Below, piece by piece: positions 39,366 to 64,000 of a DNA stretch of 64,000 bases (its first letter is position 1; each line of letters begins with the position of its first letter). The DNA lies in assembly GCF_910592395.1 (NCBI RefSeq), contig NC_088309.1, positions 28,646,599 to 28,710,598 on the forward strand. Direction: 5' to 3'. A program made the position numbers and the translations under genes. The stretch is from Lineus longissimus. Lineage: Eukaryota > Nemertea > Pilidiophora > Heteronemertea > Lineidae. Below the pieces are notes generated by a model. The model ran no database searches. It was not told the DNA's origin and saw only the letters and a program-made list of their open reading frames with translations.

Positions 39366-40096
39366 CTGTCCGTCCACCGAAGCTGGGTGTCATTGACCAT
39401 GTCACAACCATGAGCTTCCGTCTCCAACGAAGCTCAGGTTGTCATTTGTAACAGTCACTGACCATGTCACAACCATGACCTTCCATCTGTCCACCGAAGC
39501 TGGGTGTGTCATTGACCATGTCACAACCATGAGCTTCCGTCTCCAACGAAGCTCAGGTTGTCATTTGTAACAGTCACTGACCATGTCACAACCATGACCT
39601 TCCATCTGTCCACCGAAGCTGGGTGTGTCATTGACCATGTCACAACCATGAGCTTCCGTCTCCAACGAAGCTCAGGTTGTCATTTGTAACAGTCACTGAC
39701 CATGTCACAACCATGACCTTCCATCTGTCCACCGAAGCTGGGTGTGTCATTGACCATGTCACAACCATGAGCTTCCGTCTCCAACGAAGCTCAGGTTGTC
39801 ATTTGTAACAGTCATTGACCATGTCACAACCATGAGCTTCCATCTGTCCACCGAAGCTGGGTGTGTCATTGACCATGTCACAACCATGAGCTTCCGTCTC
39901 CAACGAAGCTCAGGTTGTCATTTGTAACAGTCATTGACCATGTCACAACCATGACCTTTCATCTGTCCACCGAAGCTGGGTGTGTCATTGACCATGTCAC
40001 AACCATGAGCTTTCCATCTGTCCACCGAAGCTGGGTGTGTCATTGACCATGTCACAACCATGAGCTTCCGTCTCCAACGAAGCTCAGGTTCTTATT
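39366..40096. repeat. 119-bp higher-order minisatellite
   Basis: GTCATTTGTAACAGTCA recurs at 39441, 39560, 39679, 39798 and 39917, each 119 bp apart. Each 119-bp unit is made of one 54-bp monomer of the neighbouring array (TTGACCATGTCACAACCATG with CCACCGAAGCTGGG) and a 65-bp variant containing CTCCAACGAAGCTCAGG. The last units are irregular and lead into the pure 54-bp array. Because 119 is not a multiple of three, this half cannot keep one reading frame. Confidence 0.9.
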
Positions 40097-41088
40097 GACC
40101 ATGTCACAACCATGACCTTCCATCTGTCCACCGAAGCTGGGTGTGTCATTGACCATGTCACAACCATGAGCTTCCATCTCTCCACCGAAGCTGGGGTCGT
40201 CATTGACCATGTCACAACCATGACCTTCCATCTGTCAACCGAAGCTGGAGTCATCATTGACCATGTCACAACCATGACCTTCCATCTGTCCACCGAAGCT
40301 GGGTGTGTCATTGACCATGTCACAACCATGACCTTCCATCTGTCCACCGAAGCTGGGTGTGTCATTGACCATGTCACAACCATGAGCTTCCGTCTCTCCA
40401 CCGAAGCTGGGGTCGTCATTGACGATGTCACAACCATGACCTTCCATCTGTCAACCGAAGCTGGGTGTGTCATTGACCATGTCACAACCATGACCTTCCA
40501 TCTGTCCACCGAAGCTGGGTGTGTCATTGACCATGTCACAACCATGAGCTTCCGTCTCTCCACCGAAGCTGGGGTCGTCATTGACCATGTCACAACCATG
40601 ACCTTCCATCTGTCAACTGAAGCTGGGGTCGTCATTGACCATGTCACAACCATGACCTTCCATCTGTCCACCGAAGCTGGAGTCGTCATTGACCATGTCA
40701 CAACCATGAGCTTCCGTCTGTCCACTGAAGCTGGGTGTGTCATTGACCATGTCACAACCATGACCTTCCATCTGTCCACCGAAGCTGGAGTCGTCATTGA
40801 CCATGTCACAACCATGACCTTCCATCTGTCAACTGAAGCTGGGGTCGTCATTGACCATGTCACAACCATGACCTTCCATCTGTCCACCGAAGCTGGAGTC
40901 GTCATTGACCATGTCACAACCATGACCTTCCATCTGTCAACTGAAGCTGGGGTCGTCATTGACCATGTCACAACCATGACCTTCCATCTGTCCACCGAAG
41001 CTGGAGTCGTCATTGACCATGTCACAACCATGAGCTTCCGTCTGTCCACTGAAGCTGGGTGTGTCATTGAACATGTCACAAATACCAG
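40097..41088. repeat. 54-bp minisatellite, 18 exact-length units, open on both strands
   Basis: GACCATGTCACAACCATG (with minor variants) starts every 54 bp from 40097 to 41069, giving 18 complete units with no length change. Units vary by substitution at a few positions (ACCTTCCATCTG or AGCTTCCGTCTC; GGGTGTGTC, GGGGTCGTC or GGAGTCGTC). Since 54 is a multiple of three, one plus frame (18-residue repeat TMTFHLSTEAGVVIDHVT) and one minus frame stay open for about 330 codons. I see no promoter, splice site or family match, so I annotate it as repeat, not as a gene. It lies between the CNTLN 3' end and the NLK promoter region. Confidence 0.92.
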
Positions 41089-41399
41089 CAGAACTTGGAC
41101 CCTAAGATTATAGATTGATTAGAATTTTAGCAAGAATGGTGTGACTTGTAGCCCGGGACCTGTTGACTATGAGCAAAAGTCGACACAAGACTTCGGATGA
41201 GTATCACTCAGTAAGGCCAGGGATGCCACTGCATTGGCGCTAAAGAATTGAAATTGTGTCAAGTTTCGTTAAATAAATCAATCATTGATAAAGTTTCCTG
41301 TATGTCCTTTAAAAAGATATATTGAAGACGACATTCCATGAATTGTCAACATGACTTCCCGGAACAAAGTAATAAGCTCAACCAAGTGCGTCACCAACT

Positions 41400-41698
41400 G
41401 GCACGTGCTTTTGCTTTGGTGCGCTATTTTAGGGTATCGTGGGGAATTCTGGGATAATTTGCACTGGTCACGTGACTTCTTTGTGTGTATGACTCGCCGC
41501 GTGTGAGTCAAAACTCCCTTAGTTGCCTTCAGTTTATTAGTAATTTCACCGTCCACTATATCCTAGACTCAGAAGATCAGCAATTTTCAGGAAGAGGAGT
41601 TTATCATCACACCACCATGAGAGTATAGACCATGTATTTTGTATAGACCCTGTGCTTTTAGCTGCTGAAGTGCAGGCACTTTGTTCGAAACCAGTGTA
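41400..41698 (+). promoter_or_regulatory. NLK upstream region with CACGTG E-box palindrome
   Basis: CACGTG occurs at 41402-41407 and again inside the perfect 10-bp palindrome GTCACGTGAC at 41467-41476, about 230 bp before the NLK start codon. GTCACGTGAC is the form bound by USF/MITF/TFEB-type bHLH-zip factors (CLEAR-like). No TATA box is obvious. Placement as promoter is inferred from distance only; part of this stretch is probably 5' UTR. Confidence 0.4.
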
Positions 41699-55429
<13,731 letters not shown>

Positions 55430-55669
55430 CGATAGTCGAAAGAGAGTCGTGATAGCGTCTCAGCCCTCCTGTCGAAATCATAGGTAATTTTATGCATTGT
55501 GCCATTCCGAAGTGACAGCAAGCCTTCATTGTCATGGAGACTCTACTGTTGTATTGTTGTGCCTCTTGAAGAATTGAACATTATTCAGGTGATTCCTGAT
55601 CGATGTGGCCATTCTTACTGAACTATTCCAAGCTTGAGATTACCTACTTCAAATGACTGTTTCTGTGAT

Positions 55670-55675
55670 AATAAA
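55670..55675 (+). terminator. Possible proximal NLK poly(A) signal
   Basis: AATAAA 241 nt after the NLK stop codon. The downstream sequence is not clearly GU-rich, so use is uncertain. Confidence 0.4.
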
Positions 55676-56141
55676 GGACTTTTCAAAAAGAATATCCAAG
55701 AGAGATACGATGCATGAGGGACGATTGTACGATCACAACACTCAATAATGTTCAGTTCTTCACCTGTTTATGCTAGCTGCTTGAACCATGTTATTGTGGG
55801 TATTCTTGTGTCAAGAACCATGATGTACGTGCTGGCAACAAAGGGGTCATTCTCACTGCGACACACATGCATTTAAACAGTGAGGTCAGCTGTTTGTATA
55901 CAAACAGGAGCCAGTAGGGACTGACACGGGTGGTTCTTGTCTGTCTTGACTGAAGTTCTAAAGCCATCTGGTGACTGATCATGGTGAGGGGATTCAACAC
56001 TTGATAACAGCACTGATTTCAGTCCTTACTGGATTCTGATGAATCGAGGCGATATCAAAGCCAGCAGAATCAAATTCAAATTGTTTGCCAAGATGGTCAT
56101 CGGTGTCTGACCCTTGTCTCAAGGCGTCTCATCATAACTGT

Positions 56142-56358
56142 CACCCTCCATCACAAAACAATCACATTGTTGAGATATTCATATGGAAAAAATGGAGGAA
56201 AAGGACTGTGAAAATTCTAATATTTTCCATTAAAATTCAACCAGAAAACTATGTGAAATCAGTATCCGATTGTTTGCGTAACGGTGTATTGGCATTCTCT
56301 CACAAACTTAAGAGACTGTTACCATGCATAAACGCGTGATGTTTTGTGATGGAGGGTG
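56142..56358. mobile_element. Short terminal-inverted-repeat element (MITE-like)
   Basis: CACCCTCCATCACAAAACA at 56142-56160 is the exact reverse complement of TGTTTTGTGATGGAGGGTG at 56340-56358. With one unpaired base the arms extend a further 4-5 bp inward. The 217-bp span has an AT-rich interior and no transposase, as expected of a non-autonomous DNA element. I could not see a clear target-site duplication, so a chance or replication-derived palindrome is not excluded. Confidence 0.5.
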
Positions 56359-59300
56359 CTAACAGGAACCATAAGGTACCTGTACTTCACCATGTAATGT
56401 GCCTGTGGTTATAGTTATGGTTAAGGGGTTTGTAGCTCAGTGTTGATTAACTTAAACAGGTATTGTCGTTGCCCAGACAAGTCAGAGTTAGATTGCTACT
56501 GCAGTCACTAACCTGTGATCTGCCTGGAACAAGACTTTTAAAAATGATCAAAATGAGACTAACAGACCATAATACTTGAGTTGAGGATGCAAACTCCCTC
56601 ATTTACGACACCTGCGGTGGCTTGCTCAGTACAATGCGGTGCTCATATCACAAGACAAGACATCACACGTCGTGTCTTCACATTAATCAGTTACTACAAG
56701 GCATTGATTGGTTAATGTGACATCATTCAAACTGTACATAGGAGAATCAGAATGAGAAGTTTACTTGTGCTATTCGTTACGACGAATCTAACAACAAATT
56801 CATATAATTTTTTACCAAGAAGCGAACATTTGTGAACTGAGCATTTAGGACATGTATTTTTATCATTACTTTCACATTCATATCAAACTATTCGCCAGAA
56901 CTGATTCATGTAGTCTTATGTTTGTGTGATTCAATCTAGTGGCCTTGACCTTCTCAGAATAGAGGCAGACGTACTCCCTGTGAGAGCAGACGCTGTATAT
57001 TTGGGCCAATGTGTCACTATGTTGACACTTGATGAAAATTGGAAGGTACTCCAGATTGAGCGTCATGCTCTCATAGCTGAACATATCAAAGATGCAAGCT
57101 CATCTCGTTGAAACACTAGTCTACCCTACTTTTGTCTGCTCTCTCGTCTCCATGATGTTGACCTGTGCCTCTATTATGTGAGGGTCATCAACGGCAGTAT
57201 ATGCTAGATATCTAGTCTGACTGACTTATGTATGAATACCATAATATCAGTTGTCTGAAAACATAATGGTGGACACTCCCTGTTACTGTACAAATGCCTT
57301 TACATCAACAAGGTCTATTTATTTTTTAAGTTATTTTGTTTTTATCACAAACCACTGCTTGTACCACTTTGTAAATATGCTGCCTTGTCAGACGTTGAAT
57401 GAGTATTTTTGTGGCGTTAGGCTGAAAAGGTTTCGAGGCAAAATCTGAAGCTTCTAAATCTTCCTCAAAGGAACAGAAGTGGCAAGTGATTTGGAACGGC
57501 TGGCCTCGAGTGAGGTCAACTGCATAAGATGACATCTTACAGTTCAATCTGAAGTTAAAGAAATCAAAATTAATGATCTCCTGTTGTTGAGCAGATTCGA
57601 GTTCTGTAGATGGTGAGGTTTGATATCCTGACCAAAGCTGTGTTGAGGTAGACGACTTCTCAGTTTAAGATCGAAGGATAAATCTGTTAGAAGTTGATCG
57701 GTCATCTCTCATCCACAAATCAGAGGTGGACACTTCATGATGTCGTGACGTGGAAACATGATCATCAGATTGACCAGAAGACCATGAAAATCGTCTGTCA
57801 CGCCGTTACAAATGTCGACTTGCGTGGGAGTTAGCGGCTTGATTTCACGCCCAGAATCGTCCATGCGATCTTTCAGTGGTAGTTTGAATCTTAACGTCTG
57901 CTCCAATTTGCGCATGCACACTGGCGCGTCAGGATTTCAAAACGCAATGTTTCAGAAACCTTTTATACTTTTTTTATACATTTTTATGTGATTTGTGGTT
58001 GTTGGCTCAGTGCGTGTAGGATGTGTAAGCTATGTGGATTATGCACCTTAGTAGTTCATTGTAAATGTACCAGTGTAGATCTCAAATTCTGTGCACGTTT
58101 CCAATTCCAGTCTTATAGATAGTAATTTTGTTGTAAGATATTGTGACCAGGTCTTGTATTTTCAAAGATCAATTGGAGTATTGTTGAGCAAGCTTGTTGA
58201 TAGGCCTACTGTCAGTGACATCATGTGACATTTTGACTGTGTGTCAGGATGGATCCTGAGCTTGATCAGTTTCTTGGACTTCAGATGCTATAAATGAGAC
58301 AGTTTCAATTATTTCATGTTACTTTTTTCAATGTAATCTGATTTACATTTTGAGAGTTTGTCTCAGGGTTCAGTCCCATGGAAACTAATAGTGTTCCGTG
58401 AAAACCTATCAGCAAGCTTTAGTATCAAACTAGGTCAACGTGTTTAAAAATTTCATCTCAAAATAGAGAAGTTCGCAGGAAGTGTTAATCAGTCAGTTAA
58501 ATATAGGTCTCTTATCATGTACTGATTGACTTGTGTTTGTAAGATAACAAATTATGGTTGAGAGTTTGTCAACGAAAGAAGAAAAAAATCAAATTTTTGA
58601 ATATTTCATACTTGGCCAAAAATGTGTTCAAAAAAACTAACAAAATAAACCACTGGAGGATATGATGTCAAGAAGTAGTGTTCAAAAAAGTCAACAATTC
58701 TGAGTGTATATAGGTAGCTGGTCACAATTAGGTTTCCTATTATTAGATACTTTATTTGGTGCTAGGGTGTCACAAAGCACATTATTATTATGTGTTTGGT
58801 TCATATCTCAGCAGACACCTTGTTGTTATTGAGGGAAGGGGCTTGGAGGTGGGTGCTCGACGTGTGTACAGATTTAAGCGAGCAGCTCTTTTCATGGTCA
58901 TGTGTACAGAATAGCCTTGCCATTTGATGATGACTCATTTTGCCGAAATACTTTGGTAACAGATGAACAGTACAGTTAACCCTTTCATTCAGATTACCAA
59001 GACTATCAATATCAACGTCTGCTTCAACATATCTATTTGGAGTTTTCATCAATCGCCAGCTTTGGCGCTTCAGAATGTGTATGTCGTCTGTGGAGGGTTA
59101 ATTGTGCTCAACTGAATCTCGAGAGGCTTGTCCTAGTCATTCTTTGTAAATACGTCCAAGTCTTGAGTTTTCAACTCGGGTCACTTTGGTCTCGGGGAAG
59201 CCATTGCAAAAAACTTTCTGCAGCTATTTCAAATAGAACTTATTTTCTGGGGGTCTAAAGACGGTTTTGAAAGCGTTAATATATCAGTGACAAAACATTT

Positions 59301-59772
59301 GAAATCGGGGAATCAAGTCAGTTCTAGACTGTTGTAAGGACACTCCCCCCGACTAATCTTTTTCACAAACATTGACATCAAGATGATGCCAACAAACTTC
59401 TGTTCTAGATGTTGTTTTGTAGCAGACATTATCTTAAAGTTCTCGTTATGTTAGTTTTTGTTTTGAAATGAATGACCTTGACGTTGTGTCAGTCACTTCT
59501 TCCTGTCTTGTTTTCGATTCATTGTGATCACATTTTAGTTATCTTGGTCATCCCGGGTGTGTTATGTTTGGGTTTAAGTTTGATCATCTTGCACTCTCTC
59601 TGTGACACTATGTTGTAATGTCACTTTGCAACGCATAAACTAGGACTTTGTGGAAGGTTATGCCGGGGAGGCCACATCGGATAGATATTGCAAAATGAAA
59701 ACCTGATGGTGTATCAGCCAACATATTCACCTCATTGAGATTAGCAAGTTTTGTTGAAAGTGGCTGAATTTC

Positions 59773-59859
59773 GAAGAGTTGTGGAGTTGACCTCTGTTGA
59801 TTTCGACGTCATGGCAGACATGATGTCAGACACATCAAAGGCAAACTCCACAACTCTTC
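59773..59859 (+). ncRNA. 87-nt imperfect hairpin, candidate pre-miRNA-like structure
   Basis: GAAGAGTTGTGGAGTT (59773-59788) pairs perfectly with AACTCCACAACTCTTC (59844-59859). Inside this 16-bp stem, CCT/AGG, TTGAT/ATCAA and GACGTCATG/CATGATGTC (one G-U) also pair, closing on a five-base loop GCAGA. The size and the stem broken by small internal loops resemble a pre-miRNA, though the loop is small. I do not recognise a known miRNA seed. Strand is undetermined because the palindrome folds either way; plus is chosen because NLK transcription could run through it. Confidence 0.4.
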
Positions 59860-62483
59860 CTTTAAATTTCATTGATTTTCAAAGCTAGGCCCAGGGGTTG
59901 GCCTTGGGGTTGTCCCTTGTCGTTGTTTGTGTGATGCAATGATTAATATATATCAGACAGGTCCCTTCAAATTGGCAAGGCTATCAAATCATTGTAAATG
60001 TACCACTTGTTCTCACCAAATCATTGTCATTTTGGATCACCATTCCAACGTCAAATCAGTGTACATAGTGATATTATTATATTTCCATGTAAGGGTTGTT
60101 GTCATCATTGTAGTTAGAACTGTCATCTTTTATACAGCGTTTTAAGGCAGTGAGATGTCACTGTTTTAACCCAAGTGAGAACTGAATGTATTTTACTGCT
60201 TTTACTGAATGAAATACCCTCAATTCATCATGTAATGGTATCATGAAGATATGCGATTCATACTTGTATGTGCTTCTGTAATGAGAAACAGGGCTCCAGT
60301 ACCTGGGTTTGAAAACAGGAACGATATGAAGAACTAACTGTTTATTGCTTTTTGTCCCCTATATCATCAATTTCCTGTACTTGGGCTCGCTTGATTCAAG
60401 AATGAAATAGCCATAAGTTACAACAAGATGGGTTGTCAAACTAAATTGATCTCATTTCTGCGCCAAATCAAGTTGTGGTATTTCCAACTTGATGTGTTGA
60501 CTTCAATTTTTCTCACAATGGTATGTTTTCTGATGCGTTGCTTTAACTTTCCCTTAAATGTGATCACGACGCGTGTCCAAAAATGTTTTATGATGCAATA
60601 AGGGATGAGCTCAGTCAGGGACAGCGCCACTTCATGCAAGTTCAGCCTATATCGGGTACAGTTTCATTTCAGATAAAACATACAGGCTGCAGAATCACAA
60701 ACTGATCATTTTCTGAAAAGTGTGTATTTGCGCAATCCCTGGCTGTGCTTGTTCTCAAGAATCGCTGTACAGAATCGATATATTTTTAAGTGCTTCCCTT
60801 GTGGTCTTCAGCACTAGCATTTTATACAAAGGAAAGGTGTTCAATCTCGTAACGGTCTTGAGATGCACGCAGTTTGGTTCTTCAATCGTAGATTGGCTTG
60901 TGATCTCCCTCTGGTGAGATGATGAGGAACTAATCTAACCATTTCTTAAGTAATCAACACCAGTAAGACCAAGTTGCCTGATCAAGTTTGTCACCATCTT
61001 TATGCTAAAGGACGATAACTTGCGACCCATGATTAGTTGTATCTGTAGGTGACTCTCCTGTGTACCATGTTTCAGTGGATTTGAACCATACTGATTGCAT
61101 CCCAAGATCATCCCTGACATTGCGAGTAAGTCTCCTCTCTATCATGTCTCCACTCTCATTGTCCTGCGGTAAACAGAGATGAGAGCCAAGTCGGCCACAG
61201 CTTTCAACAAGTGTTTGTATATAATGTCCCTGTGTTGCCAAGAGCTCTTATTTCTGCATGGATCTCAACAATGTTCATTTTCATGGTCGCACAAAAGGAT
61301 TGAGGCACTAAAGGATTTTGACTTCCTATTGAAATAAGCCAATTCCTACTTGTCTCAACAGTTAAACTAAGATCATCTTCAATTCAGTGGTTTCAGCCCC
61401 ATCTCTCAGATGGTCAAGATTGTACCACACAGTGCTTTATTTCCTTCCTAACAAGTATTGTTTTATACATTCCCATGTCTTGCTCACAAAGCAAGAATGC
61501 TCGATTCATGTTCTCTCCAACCACTGCCAACTCATGAATCTAAGTGTCGTCTGCTCTCACCTCATTTGAATATTTGTGTAAACAAAGGACTGCTGGGTAT
61601 TTCAAGCATCATGTTTTGGTTTAGACAAAATGCCACCAGTCCTTTGGGGGGTAATTTATTGTTTTACTAGACGTCTCTTTATTGCAAGAAAAGAGGAGGG
61701 TTGATCTTGATATTTATGTTCAGCTGCAATGTATCATTGCCACTGACGACATGTCTTTTTGTCTCATGCTCGATAAGCCCAGTATTGTCATGGTTTCCAC
61801 CTGTATTTATAGCCATAAACCACCTGGACTACACGTTCTCCCCATGTTTTATATGATCGTATGGTCTTGTATGTAAATGTATCATTTGAAAGGTTTATCA
61901 ATAAAATTCTTGGACGATTTGAGTATATATTTGTTCCTGTTCGTTCCTTATGGAAGTGCTTGGACAAGTCCCATCTTGACCAGCACCCGAGGCGGGCTTC
62001 CTCTTCTGTCTTTCCTAAAAGATGTCTCCTCACCTCTCTCACATTCTCTGGGCCACAGTATCATACTCCCTTATTTGCGGGTTCACTGGTGGTTTCCAGG
62101 ATGGCGACGTGGGAGAAAGGAGGCCATTGTGACAAGGCCTTCTGTTTGGGGACACTAATGGTTGCGACTTGGTTTGGGATCTCAGAGATGGAGACATGGA
62201 CGTATGGAGGCCAAATCACCGTCAACCTAGCTGGTTGAGTTCCCATCCACTCGTGCATGTCGGACAGGTTGAGATCCGACAAGCATTCACTGGGGCATGG
62301 TGTTACCTTGTCAAACTGCACATTGCTTGTTACATGGTTCAGAGTCCTCACGGACGTGTTGAGGGAGCTTCACCAGGGTCCAGCTATTGGGAGGTTTGAT
62401 GAACAAACCACAGAGTGTCACGTCTGAGCCATTGAGGACCACTTCGCAAGACAATGGAACACTGCGTTGACAATATAGAAGTA

Positions 62484-62489
62484 TTTATT
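62484..62489 (-). terminator. STYXL1 poly(A) signal
   Basis: TTTATT on the plus strand is AATAAA on the minus strand, 322 nt past the STYXL1 stop codon. It sets the likely 3' end of that transcript near 62465. Confidence 0.6.
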
Positions 62490-62810
62490 GAATCTTAAGT
62501 ATTTACAAACAAAATCAGGATAACAGATGTAATCACCTTTATAATGGACGGAAGTGATTGCAACCAACCGATTTTGACAGTAACATTTTCTGACAAGGTA
62601 TTCAATTGTTATCCAGGAGTAAACTCCGAGCCAGTGCAGATAAGATTGTAAATTCCACAGTCACACAGTAAAAGCTTAAAAATCTAGTTCATCAAATCTC
62701 ATAAAAAACGGTTCTGTAGTGTGATCGCATGAGTCAAAATGACTCTCACAGATATGTGTGTTTTATCTCTAGTTTTGACACTTCTGGTACATTTGTTCTA
62801 AGGAATTGAC
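62490..62810 (-). other. STYXL1 3' UTR
   Basis: Sequence between the minus-strand stop TAA (62813-62811) and the poly(A) signal. No open frame of interest is present. Confidence 0.6.
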
Positions 62811-64000
62811 TTAAAAGTTTGGGTCAGAAATGTCTGTTTGTGTTTGTCCGTAGAGCTCCTCTTCCCACTTGGATAGCTGGTGAACAAAACCTCGGTTTGG
62901 ACGAATGTTGTGGCAGCATTTCTTGCAATGTTCGTATGCCTCCTGGAGAAAATGAGAACAACTTGTCAGGTCGATTACGCAATCAGGTCGTATGCAAAAC
63001 AAGTCACATGACAACATTACAAACCAGTGACCACACATGCCAGGTAGTTTACTGCAGTAACAGCTGCAGTGAAGATGTTTGAGAGTCAACATCCTCTGAT
63101 GACAAGAGGAAATCACTTCTTCAGCCGATTCATCTTGTATAACCACTGCATAAACAAGGACAAATGACTGTCTACTTGGCGACTGACTTGATGTCACGTG
63201 GGTGAGTTAAGATGCCTGGAGATGCGACTTATACTAGTTAACCAAGTTGTATTCTACGAACCTTTAGTGGCCATTTGTAATGATGCATCAGGTAAGCCAG
63301 GATGATAGTGATGCTACGACTGATGCCAAGATCGGAAAATACCAGCACATTGCGCTTGTTGCCCTTGTGTTCATCTGGAAAGAATGAGAAGAATGACATC
63401 ATGATTTGGTATGGTGAGTAACTAACTATCCTGATGTTTTCAAAGCCATGTCACATTCAGCTTGGATAGGCAGTGATCAATCATAGTCTTCCCTAGATAT
63501 AGCCAGGAGCTGACCGCAATGCTGGAAAGTTCGTTTCGTAATGGATGGAACGATTCACATGAGGTTTCAGCTGCCAGTTTCAAGTATCTGTCTTCTCTCG
63601 TCGCCTCACAGAACTTACCGATGAAAGTGCAGACAGACTCAAACTTTGACAACAAGTCTGATTCTTCATCATCATCAACAGGAATATGCATCAATGTTGG
63701 GCCTGGCTCCTTGAACCTGGAATCATGAAAATGACTTAAGAAATGGTCAATTCTTAAATAACAAGCTGTGTTCTTGAAGATGATCAGGCTCGCTGAAGGG
63801 GATTCACATTTTGTGTCCAGCCTAGATCAATGAAGTGAATCAGCTGTATATTCAGCATTTTATCACAGGTTTACGACACCTCTAACTTACAGTTCCCCTT
63901 CTTCTGTTGTGCAGTTGATTTGTGCCTTGATCTTCAAATCTTTCTGTATGTAAGCTGCATTTCCTTGCCTCTTGTTGCCAAGATAGAGCAGACCAGGCAG
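62811..64000 (-). CDS. STYXL1: MK-STYX-like pseudophosphatase, C-terminal part (5' end outside window)
   Basis: Catalytically dead dual-specificity phosphatase relative; the human protein (MK-STYX) binds G3BP1 and PTPMT1. Minus-strand exons: 64000-63891 (continues beyond the window), 63716-63619, 63374-63262 and 62942-62811, with GT-AG borders and consistent phases (2, 1, 0). The visible 150 residues start at LPGLLYLGNKRQGNAAYIQK, the typical start of the phosphatase-like domain. The signature loop reads VLVFSDLGISRS where active enzymes have HCxxGxxRS: His is Phe and the catalytic Cys is Ser (codon 63336-63334). Human MK-STYX also has Phe-Ser here, and the C-terminal exon (PNRGFVHQLSKWEEEL) matches that protein's end closely. 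The N-terminal rhodanese-like domain of the family would lie outside the window. The gene is convergent with NLK. Confidence 0.88.

Larger units (their letters stand above)
55430..61950 (+). other. NLK 3' region and spacer
   Basis: After the NLK stop there is no further exon I can support up to the STYXL1 3' end. Possible plus-strand poly(A) signals are AATAAA at 55670-55675, with a poor downstream element, and AATAAA at 61900-61905, followed by a GT-rich stretch near 61929-61945. If the distal one is used, the NLK 3' UTR would be about 6.5 kb. A Pumilio-type UGUAAAUA lies at 57370-57377. The inverted-repeat element and hairpin inside this stretch are listed separately. Confidence 0.4.

Noticed and set aside
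40112-41113. 333-codon plus-strand and 331-codon minus-strand open frames
   Set aside because: They are a by-product of a 54-bp repeat whose length is a multiple of three. There is no start context, splice site or family match, so they are annotated as repeat.
61076-61086. B-box-like GGTTCAAATCC on the minus strand
   Set aside because: No A box at tRNA-like distance and no cloverleaf.

Overview
This is a piece of an animal nuclear genome. Genes are split into many short exons (about 16-285 bp) with GT-AG introns, the spacers are AT-rich, and nothing looks bacterial. The three gene models I can name are bilaterian genes. CNTLN is retained as a full-length coiled-coil protein. NLK lacks the His/Ala-rich N-terminus of the vertebrate protein. 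This suggests a bilaterian invertebrate; I cannot fix the phylum from the sequence alone.

Layout. (1) 1-17.6 kb, minus strand: split genes I do not recognise. The best is a six-exon model (17474 down to 6122) whose exons keep phase and give a 160-residue protein. Two shorter candidate gene starts lie at 2700-1946 and 981-925. The rest is intron or spacer. (2) 17.6-28.6 kb: no convincing coding sequence. Between 21.9 and 25.7 kb lies a run of independent direct tandem duplications (periods 95, about 150, 207, 275 and 284 bp). (3) 28678-38117, plus strand: complete centlein (CNTLN), 27 coding exons, 1271 codons, poly(A) signal at 38900. (4) 39.37-41.09 kb: a two-part minisatellite, a 119-bp higher-order unit passing into 18 exact 54-bp units. 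(5) 41699-55429, plus strand: complete Nemo-like kinase (NLK), 10 coding exons, 432 codons, with a CACGTG palindrome upstream. (6) 55.4-62.5 kb: NLK 3' region and spacer, with a short inverted-repeat element and a strong 87-nt hairpin. (7) 62811-64000, minus strand: the C-terminal part of an MK-STYX (STYXL1) pseudophosphatase, convergent with NLK and cut by the window edge.

The most unusual signal is a mirror-image pair of intronic arrays. In CNTLN the 3' part of exon 10 with its splice donor is repeated nine more times downstream (83-bp unit). In NLK the splice acceptor with the 5' part of exon 5 is repeated five times upstream (94-bp unit). Each array offers near-identical decoy splice sites, and using any decoy brings in an immediate stop: after residue 396 in CNTLN, and just before the catalytic HRD motif in NLK. 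The two genes therefore need opposite choices: the first donor of ten and the last acceptor of six.

CNTLN (centrosome cohesion), NLK (proline-directed kinase of Wnt/TCF and related signalling) and STYXL1 (pseudophosphatase) are not a known functional cluster; I treat them as neighbours only.
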